Assembly: GCA_036362985.1 (NCBI GenBank)
Contig: JAYGXS010000004.1
Span: 6,714,277 to 6,778,276, forward strand
Origin: Ligula intestinalis
Lineage: Eukaryota; Platyhelminthes; Cestoda; Diphyllobothriidea; Diphyllobothriidae
DNA: 64,000 bases
Direction: 5' to 3'
In this document: positions 38,125-48,789 of the stretch, piece by piece
Layout: every line of letters starts with the position of its first letter
How positions within the stretch are numbered: the stretch's first letter is position 1
The notes under the pieces: model-generated
Told to the model about the DNA's origin: nothing
Database searches by the model: none
The model's input: only the letters and a program-made list of their open reading frames with translations
Made by a program: the position numbers and the translations under genes

Positions 38125-38711
38125 GGCAACAGTAGTTTATGTAGGCCCAATCAGTAATCCCTACAACCTGCATGTTTTCCTACGAAAACGGTGGTTATAG
38201 GGTTTTATGGGTGGGGAATTAGAACGCGCAGTGGAATGTACTTTAATAAACGCTTAATGCATTTGTATTTTACTGTATATAGAATTTTTGTTGATTTATA
38301 TCTGTAGATATTCTTCAACTGTACTATCATTTAACTTATTGCGGAAAAACCCGATTATAAAATTGCAGGTTTCTTAAATTTCCCGAAAACTTGAAATGGT
38401 GGTAAGAAGGTTGTCTACTTTAACTTACCTCAGGTCAAACTTACCGTTCAGGAGTTAGATTAGTAAGGCCCGCTGCGCTAAGGGTCACGTGCACCTTTAA
38501 TTAACATGTGGAACAACCAACTCCCGGCGGTGGTGGGTAGCAACTTCGACTACATGTTTTTCCCTTTACGCTCAGTTCTAAGAATTTCCTTCTCTGCCTA
38601 TCCCATTTCCCCCCCCCCCCCCCCCCCAACAAACTCTAGAACCCCAGTTTTCGCAGGAAAAAATGCTGAGACTAGGGGTATACGAGTGGGCCTACATAAG
38701 CTACTTTTGCC
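38125..38711 (+). mobile_element. MITE-like DNA transposon, copy 3
   Basis: Full-length copy. It starts GGCAACAGTAGTTTATGTAG and ends ATAAGCTACTTTTGCC, so the terminal 25 bases are almost perfect inverted repeats. It carries the inner AAAACGGTGGTTATAGGG motif at the left; at the right the counterpart is mutated and preceded by a 19-base C run. Flanking octamers ATCTGTTT (38117-38124) and ATTTGTTT (38712-38719) differ at one base. There is no coding capacity. Confidence 0.9.
38609..38627 (+). repeat. Poly-C run
   Basis: Nineteen consecutive C bases inside MITE copy 3, where other copies have a short CCCCACCCC-type block. It looks like expansion of that block or a sequencing or assembly length error. 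Confidence 0.9.
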
Positions 38712-38719
38712 ATTTGTTT

Positions 38720-40491
38720 TATTCTAGACTCAGCGTTAAGATAACAGCTGCAGGACAGAATGGCAGAAAATCAACGACGCTTTTAGGATAATTGATAATA
38801 TTCTATCTGTTCGGTTTCAAGTCGTTCTATTTATTGATTCTGCTGTAAACTTCGAAAATATTTGAACATCTTTTGCACACGGCTTGACGGAAAAAATTGG
38901 CATGTCTCGGAGTTTGTATATTCACTTGTCTATGGTCATGATTTTGGCGGGCAACATAAATTACAGCCTTATACATTTATTTCTTAATTTTATGGCACAA
39001 AATTTACCAGATATGCGAAATATTTTTTTTTCAATTTACTCTGCTATTTTTCTTTCAACAATGATGTGTTATCTACTTACTGCACGTACCTCAATTTCAT
39101 GAACGAAAAGCAAAATTGTCTGTTATCTGTACTTATATAATAAAAACGTTTCCGCTTTTCATTAATGGTCTTTTGAATTTCAAAACACAAAAACAAGGAG
39201 TTTGTTTCCGCAGTTTTTAATGACGTAGGAAATCCCTGGATATCAAAAATCGTTGGATTTGGCCCCATCTGGCCTCTTTTTGCTCCAAGTATACTGATCT
39301 GAACTGAAATGCCTTCTAGTAAACAGCATTTCGCACCTCAAGATAACTCAATTAACAAAATAAACAACCTTAAATATGCATTCAATTACCCACTCAAATG
39401 TTGATCTTCAGGTCTCATCAGATAAACAGTCTACTGAATGTACGGAATGAACCATACCTTCCACCTAGCGTTTCCATTCTCTTCCCAGAAGGAAATCTAG
39501 GCTGGCGACCGCATTGGCTAGTATTCTGCCCAGTAAATCAACCTCCGCTGATAATAAAGCTATAGTTATACGAGTTTTTTTATTACTATGCCCATTCTCA
39601 TCAGGAAAGTGGCAGTCGAAGCACATCCGCCCGAGATTTTGTCCGGCTGTGGTCAGTTTGGAAAAGAAAAAAATATTGATCATGCCTTCGGAGGCTACGT
39701 CCTTAAGCGATGCAGCGAAGGGGACATGAGTCAGATGCGGTGCTGAAGGTTTTGACAGCGGAAAGCTGCTGAATTCCGGTGGCGCGGGTTCGAACCTGGA
39801 GCCAGACAAAACTGGCTGCCGGCGGTCAAGAAGTCAGTAATGGGTATCTTGTCCTATATGCTATACTACTCGCCTCCCTAGCAAAAATATTTTTCGACTT
39901 ACTGACGACTATGCGCCGTGGACCCTGTTAAGGTACCCCCAACACTTAATTAATATAAAATACATTGGGTGGCTGAAACTTTTTTCTTCCGAATTCAAAA
40001 TAACCATACACAGCGGCTCAACATGGCAAACTTTTGTCAACTTTACTTACGTTTTAACTTTTTTGGATGTGTCGCATGTGAATTTGCACCGGATTGATGA
40101 CGGTTCAGTGCTGCAAATTTTGCTGAGTAGTTTCTGGTGATCAAAGCTCAGGCACACGCTGCGCTTTGCGCCGAGGCCGAAATATACACGGCCGTTACTC
40201 GTCTGGTAAGATCTGTAGCTGATATTAGTTCTCCGCTTTTTTACACGTTAACTTTTTTCAATTAACTCTATCTCTTGCTACCCTTGAGGGAGCAAACCTC
40301 TCATCGTCGGTCTATAGCAAATACAGATTTGATGATCCCGATGTGATGCGAACAGTCAACTTTACGACTCTGTGTAACTTTTTAACCACATAAACTAACT
40401 TACAGGATGGTTAGTATTCTCGGAGATACCGTTATACTGCATCAGCTCCCCTTAAATGGCTCGTTGAGAATATGGAAGTGTGATTTTTCTC
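38720..40491. other. Spacer with one weak tRNA-like block
   Basis: Mostly featureless. A B-box-like GGGTTCGAACCTGG lies near 39786-39799, followed by ACTGGCTGCCGGCGGTCAAG, which resembles the junction of tRNA part and body in the SINE-like unit at 32.9 kb. No clear A box was found, so this is at most a SINE remnant. Confidence 0.4.
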
Positions 40492-40698
40492 GAATTTCCG
40501 TATCAAACTTGTCTCGAACCAACTGTGGTACTATTTCTATGCATGAACATCACTTAGCAGTCAACAGACAATGCCATTTATCCCACGCGGCCATGCACAC
40601 ACGTGAAACCGGGCATATATTTGCGTGGAAGAACATAGAGATTTTTGAATGTTGCCCGATCAGAAAAGCTCAAGAATTCGTGGAACAAAGAATTTAGA
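40492..40698 (+). pseudogene. Penelope-like element GIY-YIG fragment
   Basis: A clean frame shows MHEHHLAVNRQCHLSHAAM, HTRETGHIFAWKNIEIF and RKAQEFVEQRI. These correspond to the R-x-x-E-H, H-T-x-E-x-G-H and R-x-x-E-x-x-E stations of the PLE GIY-YIG domain; the last is the E of the usual R.xREFxEAW motif. Upstream, SRTNCGTIS may be the decayed Y-V-G-E-T region. No RT or terminus was found nearby. Confidence 0.7.
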
Positions 40699-42299
40699 AA
40701 AGGCTCAGATAAACTGACACATTTTTAGATGCGACGTGCAAATTTATCAAGGTCAAATTAAAACGCGCACAACCAACTTTGTTAAACACCATTTATTCAG
40801 CTAACTTTTTCTGTACACACCCTGTAGTCTGAAGAGGAACTGGGGGACTATTCTCGAACATGTACACCTTAAAGTTGGCATTTTCTCAAACTATTGCTTC
40901 CCGTAAACACGAGTTGGTCAAATACCGTTCACGCGTTTGTTGGCAGGTGCAAACGCTGCATGATGGTGAGAAACGCAAAGGGCGAACATAAACAATGGAA
41001 AATGTGAACGCGATCAATGGCCGCTCATCACATATAACTCGAAAAGAATCAACGTACCATCTAATGCCACTGCCAGGCTTCTGCATATAAACGTATTCAC
41101 CTTCAGGGATAAAACATATGGTTCGATATCAAAATCATACAAAATAGGAAACTTCGCAGGAAAAAGGTATGCCCCTGCGCCAGTACAAGTTTTACTGCAT
41201 AAAAGAATGGACATGTTGGAAGGAAGGTGTATTTTGATTTATGCTGTAATCTTTTTTAGCTGATAATTAATTTCTTTTATGAAAATTGCCAAATAAAAAA
41301 CGTCTGCTTCGCATTTTACTGAGTTGACGGCTAAGAGCGAAAGAAGCGTAAGAAAAAAGGATATAAGGACCAAAAAGAAAATCAATAAATAGACAACAAA
41401 GTGCTTTTTTGTTATTTGCCGTTTAGTGTGTCGGACTGTTGTAATTTAGGAGGATATAGATACACATAAGTTTACAATGATGGTTTGGTCTACACATTTA
41501 TTAAGCAAGAACTCCAACTTCTGATCCATTAAAATGTGTTTTACTTACTTGTCTTTCTTTTTCTCAAGATTACCGCAAACCTATTTTAATGGAATTGAGG
41601 TCCGAAGTATTCGCAAGGATATAAATAGTTTGCAAGAGCAAGCGGTAGGGCTGGCTATGGTTTGAAAACGCATACTGTACTCGTTAGGTTAATTATAATC
41701 ATATCCCCTTTAGTCTATGAATAGGGGCCTTATCTCGCCATAATACAGTATTCATTTGGCATCCGTGAATGCCCTTATACACTAAAGCATACTTTAAGGC
41801 ATAAATGAACGCCTCGCTACTTATGGTTAATCTTGTAGACCGCCAGAACAGTCGCTATCTGAATTCAGTGACACTCAAAACCTTCAGGCGTCGACGGTTC
41901 TTGAATGTTGCCGCTGATACCGTGTGTTCTAAGAGGACCTAATTACCACATATGACCACCTTGGTCGATCTTAGAAGGTTATCAGAAAATAAAAATTCTT
42001 CTCAAAAGTGAATGCTTATTAATACTATATTCCTGGGTAAACAGAAAACGTTTTTTTGATTGGTTTCTTCCTAAAAATAGCTTTATTAGAGCCACTTGCT
42101 GTTGAAGGCGAAATTGCTGCAGAGATTTCATACACTCGGATTATCTTTACTGCAGCTGAAGTCACCAGACGTTATTGTCTGGCGTATTCCACGAACAGTC
42201 TTCATTATCTTTCAGCCTCTTTTATGCCTGCTTTGCTATACAATTTGTTGAATGCGGAAACTTCTGTGAAAATATGCTTTGCAGTGTTCACGGTCAATG
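40699..42299. other. Unassigned stretch
   Basis: No recognised feature. The plus frame at 42056-42337 (93 codons) has no motif. Confidence 0.45.
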
Positions 42300-42400
42300 A
42301 ACTAATTACAAAGAAAAAGGCGACTCGATCGCAGTGACAATGCTTTTATTCGCCTGCCTTTTCAAGATCCGTCGTGGATTCTTCATCCGACACAAACTTA
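42300..42400 (-). repeat. Solitary Penelope-like 3' end
   Basis: On the minus strand it reads GGATGAAGAATCCACGACGG, then AAAAGGCAGGCGAATAAAAG and a CATTGTCACTGCGATCGAGT run. It matches the 3' end of the PLE fragment at 54.3 kb (GATGATGAATCAACGACGAA, then GGCAGGCGAATAAAAATATT). Only about 90 bases remain, next to a rearranged SINE-like unit. Confidence 0.65.
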
Positions 42401-42414
42401 ACAGCGTGAGTTTA

Positions 42415-42700
42415 ATCACAATTTAGTGGATATTACCCGCCCGACGTTGCCGCTCGTACGGAATCCACCAATACGGGACAGCAATTTAACTGCCAAAAAA
42501 GGATTTCCTAAGCAATTATCTAGCATCCACCAGAATGACTTCTTTGTTGACTTAATTATTAAGGAGCCTTGGCAAGTGGGATTAAACTCACGGTGTGGAG
42601 CCTAGCATTCATAATTCAAATACGTATAGCTTGCGTAGAAAGCCTTACCTCCTATGCTGGTTCGAATCCTGTCGATTGCTGCGAGTTTTTTCACAATTGG
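42415..42700. repeat. Rearranged SINE-like unit
   Basis: Two parts match the 46.9-47.3 kb insertion in different orientations. 42415-42555 is the reverse complement of about 47013-47160 (shared CATTCTGGTGGAT, TTGCTGTCCCG and ATTGGTGGATTCC on the other strand). 42570-42700 matches 47150-47285 directly (ATTAAACTCACGGTGTG, the tRNA-like core with GGTTCGAATCCTG, and AATTGGGTCA). Confidence 0.7.
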
Positions 42701-43039
42701 GTCATGTTAATTAACTAAATCAGCCTCACATCCGTAATAATCAGAAATGTAATCGGAGAGCAGTAGCATATAGTAGGAGCATATCATGCGTTATGTATCC
42801 AGAACCATAAAGAAAAATTCAGAGGTTTGTAAAAACCTTTTTTGATTAATTTAGTTATAAATCACTTAGGTTCTCAAGTAGGGAGTGTGATTAGATGGCC
42901 AGCTTAAAATTTCAAGACTGCCGCCAGCTTATTCCACCTGAAAATGTTTTCCCTGTGTGTTTTATTTTTTCTTAAATATACAGTAGACTTTCTGACAAAA
43001 GCAGTCGCGCGATCTGGATCATATGAGACTTTTTCATCC

Positions 43040-43396
43040 TAAGAAACCATATCGCAGTTCGCGGCAAACCAGCAGTTATCAGCAAATTTAGCAACCCAAC
43101 AGCCAATATAACAAAGGAGCTGTGTTTGGCATCAATCGCAAGCATTATTTTGGCATCGACTTCTCGGCCATAGTCGTCTTTGTCGTTAAGTAACGGTGAA
43201 GGGTTAACTCCAAGAACTAATTATCATTTCAGAAGGAATTTCGTGTATTGCGCCAAACATTTTCTGTTACGGCTCCCCACCTACCTCGTATCATCGCAAA
43301 ACGTTTGAACTGAAAATTTGAAACGATGGAACTCAAATCCAAATACACCGTTAATTAAGTTTGAAAAGTTGGCGAAATAATGATCTGCAATGTGTG
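43040..43396 (-). repeat. 43/45-kb direct repeat, copy 1
   Basis: Aligns with 44965-45318 over about 340 bases: shared CAAACCAGCAGT, GCTGTGTTTG, TGCGCCAAAC, GAAACGATG and TTAATTAAGTTTGAAAA. On the minus strand both copies keep a parallel frame (VYLDLSSIVS here, VYLDLGFIVS in the partner, then RFAMIRGRWGAVTENVWR against RFAAIQGRLGAIAETVWR). This copy has in-frame stops further on. Family unknown. Confidence 0.65.
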
Positions 43397-43775
43397 ATTG
43401 TTCGACCATCGAGTAAGATGAAGTCCAGCATATGCAGAAACAGGTGAGCACAGTTAATTTTACTGGTAACAGGGCGTAGTTTGAAAGATAGCCGATGCAC
43501 CTAGCGTCAACCACACATATAACCTTCATCATGGATCTAGAAGACCCGAGTGGATCCGGCGTTGGCCGCTTTTTACAATGCAAGCTAGAAACACCATATC
43601 ACGTAGTCTTAAGCAACAGTAGAACTATGTGAGGGTTTCTACTGCACTTTTTACACCCACTCGCCTTGAATAGGTGACGGGACAGGCATAAAGAGGCCAA
43701 GAATGATACGGCTACCACTACTACTAGCTGGCAATGCGTGAGTGGTACTGGTACCAACATTGACGCTAGCATGTA

Positions 43776-43960
43776 TCAGAGATGACGTTGATTAAAGCCA
43801 ACGCTGCGGTTCATACCATCTTGATCCAAACAAGGAGGTTGAATCTGGGTTTAAATTATTCCCAGGAAATACATGTTTGGGGCCCTAAACACAACGGAGC
43901 TTGCCTTGGTTTCCGCCCTTTCAACTCTATCCATCAGGCTGTGTCCATTTATAATAGGTT
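43776..43960 (+). repeat. 43.8/44.2/62.9-kb repeat family, copy 1
   Basis: Shares TGACGTTGATTAAAGCCAAC, a TTGCCTTGGTTT block and TCAACTCTATCCATCAGGCTG with copies at 44225-44375 and 62804-63065. A further matching block (GCCTGTGTGTG...GTATGCACTC) follows at about 44017-44060 and again at about 63453-63495. Nature unknown. Confidence 0.6.
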
Positions 43961-44224
43961 CAGACGACGAAGAGTACTGTAATCATGCTCACTAAAGTCA
44001 GTTAATAGTATACTACAGTACGGCCTGTGTGTGTTAGGGAGTTGGCACACAGTATGCACTCGAAGTCTGTATGAGATTAAATCATTTGCTTATGGCTTGA
44101 ATAAAGCGTTACTAGATAATAACACAAGTTTTACTATGCCTTCATGGTCTAACGTTTGCCGTCTATAGGCTACCTCTGACTTACTGCATTATTTAATGCT
44201 ATTTTAGACTAAATAGGACATCTA

Positions 44225-44375
44225 CTAATACCCCCTCGATCCCAACAGAGAGTGTGAATCCGGGTTCATACTATTTTGAGTAACTACATGTTGAAATCCC
44301 GGGACGCATCAGGTGTATCCCTGCTTTGCGCCCTCTCAATTTTATCTACCGGGCTGCGTCATCTTTTGCTCAAAG
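44225..44375 (+). repeat. 43.8/44.2/62.9-kb repeat family, copy 2
   Basis: The most diverged copy: GTGAATCCGGGTTCATACTA, GCGCCCTCTCAATTTTATCT and CCGGGCTGCGTC align with copy 1. No frame or termini recognised. Confidence 0.5.
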
Positions 44376-44679
44376 AAACATTCTTGAGTAATTTTTCATT
44401 TTCTACCATGCCTTTATGCTGCATGATGATATTTGCTGTTATCATGCTACATTTTGATTAATTGCAGTATCTACCTCTATCTTAAGCTTTTAGGGGACGT
44501 CTTTCATCTAACAGGAAATCAATGTAATCCATAATCAACTAACATTGCCCTATCCCACAAATGTGTAAGTAGCTGATTAATAAGCAATAAGCAGAGGGGG
44601 TAGGAATTTGAGTTTTATTTTCACTATCCCTCAAAAGAGAGGAAGAAGAAGGTACGAGGAAATGGACTGATTTAATTTG

Positions 44680-44745
44680 AGACTGACGTATCGGACACTC
44701 TCTCGGTTCCATCGTCAGAGTAACTGGGTGGCTGTTTCTGTTCGC
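44680..44745 (+). repeat. Penelope-type terminal repeat fragment
   Basis: GACTGACGTATCGGACACTC followed by TCTCGGTTCCATCGTCAGAG resembles the hairpin arms at 36.1 kb and the 5' terminal repeat of the PLE at 49.2 kb. No coding part of the element is recognisable beside it. Confidence 0.45.
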
Positions 44746-44964
44746 CGGGACTGCTGCAGCCTTGCCGCGTGCCTGTTATTATATCCGCGATCGACGCACG
44801 AACTTGGACATGCCTGATCGATATTGATTGACCGTAATATCTGAGTTTTACCTCTTCTTTATTTTTCGCCTGAGATAACTCTGTTAGACACTCGGTGCTA
44901 CCCTTTCAGTAGTTAAGGAGAGCAAGTTGACCCCGTATGGGTCTAATCAAACACTCTGACCTTA

Positions 44965-45318
44965 AGAAGACGTAGTAGCCTTTACGACAAACCAGCAGTA
45001 ATCAGCAAAGCTGGCAATTCAACAGTGAAGTAAACAAAGAGGCTGTGTTTGACTTCAATCGAAAATATTGCCTTGGCACCGACTGCTCGCCCAAGGTCAT
45101 CGTTATCATTAAAGAACGTTTAAAAGTTAACTTTATTAACTGCTTATCATTTCGGAAGGAGTCTTGTGTTCTGCGCCAAACAGTTTCTGCTATGGCTCCT
45201 AATCTGCCTTGTATTGCCGCAAAACGTGTGAAATGAACACGTGAAACGATGAAACCCAAATCCAAGTACACCATTAATTAAGTTTGAAAAATTGGTGACA
45301 TAATGATCCGTAATGTGT
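44965..45318 (-). repeat. 43/45-kb direct repeat, copy 2 with open frame
   Basis: On the minus strand, a 90-codon open frame at 45002-45274 begins MVYLDLGFIVSRVHF and continues RFAAIQGRLGAIAETVWR, with a basic stretch KQLIKLTFKRSL. The partner copy at 43.1-43.4 kb preserves the same frame in its first half. I do not recognise the family; it may be part of a retroelement protein. Confidence 0.5.
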
Positions 45319-46933
45319 ACCACCAATTTTGTGCGAGCGCAAGCATGTGGGACTTACCATCGAATATGTAGCCCTTTCTAATTTTTTTGATTTTTTTTTC
45401 AATTTACTTCCCTAATTATCAAATTATCAATCATATCTTCAATCGAGGCTATCACCGGAGCCCTTTTCGACTATGTGCTTATCTCCTTTTCCCATTTTAT
45501 TAGTTAGAACAGGCTGCGATCCTTTCGCTCGGAATATTGAAACAGCCGACGCAGTTTGAATTTTCTCTGCCCGTGTACTGTTTCTCATTCGCGAACTTTC
45601 AAATTGTTTTTTATCTAAACCAGTTACTGTTGTGCATGGATAAAGATAAGAACTGAGTAAAACTTCGGATAGTGTCTCCTGTTTTGGGACAAACTGTTGC
45701 TGCAACGGTGCTACATATGCGTGAGGTAAGCATGTGAAAAGGCCAGATTTATATTCAAATGAAATGTCCATAGAATTCTAGAAAACACGTATAATTGATG
45801 ACATGGGAAATGCGTGTGCATTAGCAAGTGCAATTATCTGTCGGATATGTTGAATCCCAAGTGATTTTTTATTTTACTTTTTATTTAACTTATACTTTAA
45901 TTTAAACGAATTTTCCGTTCAACCAATCCCCGTCACCCCTTCTTTTACTCATACAGTAAAGAAAAAAGATCAGCCCGATTTAATTATATCCTCTTATTAC
46001 CACGAATAGAAGCAAATATGTGTGTCCCAGATTCTTGTTGCAAACAAGTTAAACGCGCGATCACCTTCGTTTTCTCTTTCCTCGGATAAAATTTGGACGA
46101 GTCTTATCCGTCTAACTGGTCTACGCAATACACTAGCACATGTCAATGCTTACCTAGGCTTTTTCAATGCAAACTTCATCCAAAATACCCCCACCTCCTA
46201 TCTTTCGACAAATAATATTTCCTCTTTACATAGTTTTCGTTCCTGTGTCTGTAGCAACAGTGATAAAACATCTTAAAAAGGTTCGACGTTCAACAGCTGC
46301 TGGGCCACATGTTGTCTCACCGTTTCTGCTAAAATCATACACTTTTCTGTTAGCTCCTGCCTTGACACGTGTCATTAACCTGTCCTTTATGGAATCCAGG
46401 ATTCTCGATGACTGGAGTTCAGTGAGAAAAATTCCCATCCCAAAAAAGCCTCTACTTCTGGTCCCAAATCCTTTCGTCCAATTGCTTGCTCTTCTGTTCT
46501 ACTAAAACTTGCAGAACATGTTGACTTAGACATAATTACACTGTTTTCTTCTGAATTTTTCTGAGCACCTGCAATTTGCATATAAGGCCGGGCGCAGAAT
46601 ATTAGACACTGTTACTTTGGTAGTGCATTTTGCTCTCGAAGGCTTAGATAAGGGCTGCCGTGCATACGCACGTGCTTTTATTGACTACTACTCTGCGTTT
46701 AATACGATCCCGCGCCATCTTCTCCCTGATAAATCTTCTGTATGCGGCAATCCCAGCTGGACTGTCCCTTGGCTTGGAGACTACTTCACATCGCGCACTC
46801 AATTCGTTTAATGTAACTAGCGAAAATCCACGGTTGTCCTAATAACTGTGGAGTTTTCCAAGAGTCAATATTATCCCTTCACCTCGTTTCCCTCCACACC
46901 GACCAGTTATAACCGCCAAATGAATGTTTGTAT

Positions 46934-47286
46934 TAAGTTGGTTTGGCAGATTTAGTTAATTTAGTTGACCCCATTTGTGAAAACGCGGCGGCCTTCTGCC
47001 AAACTAACTTAATAATTAAGTCAGCCTAGTAGTCATTCTGGTGGATTCTAGATGATTGTTTAGGATCTCCTGCTTGGGCAGTCAACTTGCTGTCCCGCAT
47101 TGGTGGATTCCATGTGAGCGGCAAAGTTGGGTGGGTTATATCGATCAAATTGTGATTAAACTCACGGTGTGAAGCTCGACATTCGTAGCTCAAGTGGGTA
47201 GAGCGTTGGCTTGGCTAAATGGCAATTCTCCTATGCGGGTTTGAATCCCGCCGAATGCCGCGAGTTCTTTCATAATTGGGTCAACT
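46934..47286 (+). mobile_element. SINE-like insertion with target duplication
   Basis: Inserted into the RT remnant just before the YADD motif. AAATGAATGTTTGTAT (46918-46933) recurs as AAATGAATTTTTGTAT (47287-47302), 15 of 16 bases. The related RT fragment at 29.48-29.51 kb runs uninterrupted across the same point. The unit starts with a 17-base stem (46934-46950 pairs with 46995-47011 with one mismatch), continues with a body shared with 42.4 kb, and ends with a tRNA-like part and AATTGGGTCA. Confidence 0.85.
47180..47257 (+). repeat. tRNA-like module inside the SINE-like insertion
   Basis: 78 bases: CATTCG and CGAATG at the ends pair as a short acceptor stem. TAGCTCAAGTGGGTAGAGCG supplies an A box and D arm, and GCGGGTTTGAATCCCGC a B box with a perfect T stem. 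No proper anticodon stem forms, so I read it as the polymerase III promoter module of a SINE and not as a functional tRNA gene. Confidence 0.7.
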
Positions 47287-47889
47287 AAATGAATTTTTGT
47301 ATGTTAAATATGCTGATGATATGGTTAGTGGCCATCTTCTAAAAAATCAGATGCATCTCCAAGTATTTAAGGAAGGCCTGGACTACGTCTCAGTATGGTC
47401 GTCAGCAATTGGCCTTTTACTTAACGACCGGAAGTCTGTCGAGTGTGCTTTTTGACTGCGACCCTCTCCCAGTTCTGCATCCAATGGCATTCTGGTATCC
47501 TCTTTCTGGTACTTTGGTGTTACTCTGGTATCTTACCTCTCATTTTCTCTTCATATTGAAGGCCTTTTACTAAAATTCGCAAACTTTATATCATGTCCGC
47601 AGTTTGCGGTCATATACCGAACCGCAAGCCCCATCTGCCAACTTATTTGTGCCTGCATTTTCTTCGCACTCTATTGCTATCAAGTTATTTGTTCCAGCTC
47701 CATTTAAAAACAAACAATATATGGTCATTTTAACGTATCTTCCAAGTACTCTCTTTACGTGCCAGTGGTTCATTCGTTTTTTTGAACGAACTTATAATAG
47801 TGGGGATGCTTACCCTTTCCACTCTGAACTAATGGCTACGAAGTCTTCCCGTGTTATGCGCCGAAGCTTCCATCATATGTCTTGACATC

Positions 47890-48789
47890 AATCGCATGCC
47901 AGCACTCTGCGTTCCCATTTCTAGCACGCTACCTCACGTGTGAAGAAACGGAAATTGAGAACGTGAAAGCCAACCTGTGATTATAACAGATGTGGATATC
48001 GTTTAAACATTTGACTTTGCGTATTTTATGATCTTTTTACCTTGACCTTAACCTTACATTGCGTTCCGCGAATGGAGCATTTTTTTGCGAAAAATGTTGG
48101 GTATTTCCTTCAAAATATAGCATTATCTTGCCATTCTGAGCTTTCAGACTCGTACAAGAAACAATCGTCAGATAAAATTAGAGAAAAGTGTGAATTGACA
48201 GGTTTTGTAGTCCAGCTAACAGACAATGGTGGTGATGATAGCCTTCGTGATTGGTTGAGTTCGCGCTACGTCGCTTCAGCGTGCATCCTTTGCGCTGTTT
48301 CATTCGTCTCTAAACACGAGTTGGACCATGCTTCTTGGCGACGCGGAGGGCAAAATAACGGGACATAGTAATGAAAGTGGAATCTGATATCCAGGTCTCC
48401 AGTAGCTCTTGTTCCATCTTATAAGTGGCTCGTGCCATTATCCGCGTGCCTCTGAAGTTATTTGTTTTAAAGGATTTAATAGGCGGAATCAGTTTGCCGG
48501 GAATATGAAACCAATGGCCTCGGTTTCCATCCCCCAGCTGGTTTCGGCTCCCGATTTTCCGTATACTAAATGGTTTGCCTCTGTTTTTGTGGTTTATTAG
48601 TCCAGTTAAACGAGCTAATTGTACAAATGTACCATTTTTCGTTTGCCTCTTATAAGGTCAGTTCTGTTTAGCTTTCCATTGATAGCCCTATTTTCACGAT
48701 TCCCGTATTAAAGGAGTCTTTGGAGATCGTTTTCTGATCGTTGCCCAGATGGGTCTTCCTCCAGCGTTCAGCGCAGATGGTTTCCCTAA
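47890..48789. other. Unassigned stretch
   Basis: No recognised feature. A plus frame of 108 codons at 48042-48368 has no domain signal I can name. Confidence 0.4.

Larger units (their letters stand above)
46050..47885 (+). pseudogene. Non-LTR retrotransposon remnant (jockey/CR1-like RT), split by a SINE-like insertion
   Basis: Landmarks in order: VNAYLGFFNANF (about 46150), VIKHLKKVRRSTAAGP and RVINLSFMESRILDDW, then IPIPKKP and, after a frameshift, SFRPIACSSVLLKLAEH. These are classical non-LTR RT stations before motif A. AFIDYYSAFNTIPRHLL (about 46674-46724) is motif A. After the insertion, YADDM (47309-47323) is the catalytic motif. A distal region follows (AIGLLLNDRKSVECAF, later FFERTYNSGDAY and SSRVMRRSFHH). 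The 5' endonuclease part and a poly-A or short-repeat tail were not identified. Several frameshifts and stops are present. The 29-kb fragment is a relative. Confidence 0.85.

Noticed and set aside
47180..47257. Functional tRNA gene
   Set aside because: T arm and short acceptor pair, but no anticodon stem-loop forms and the block lies inside a SINE-like insertion.
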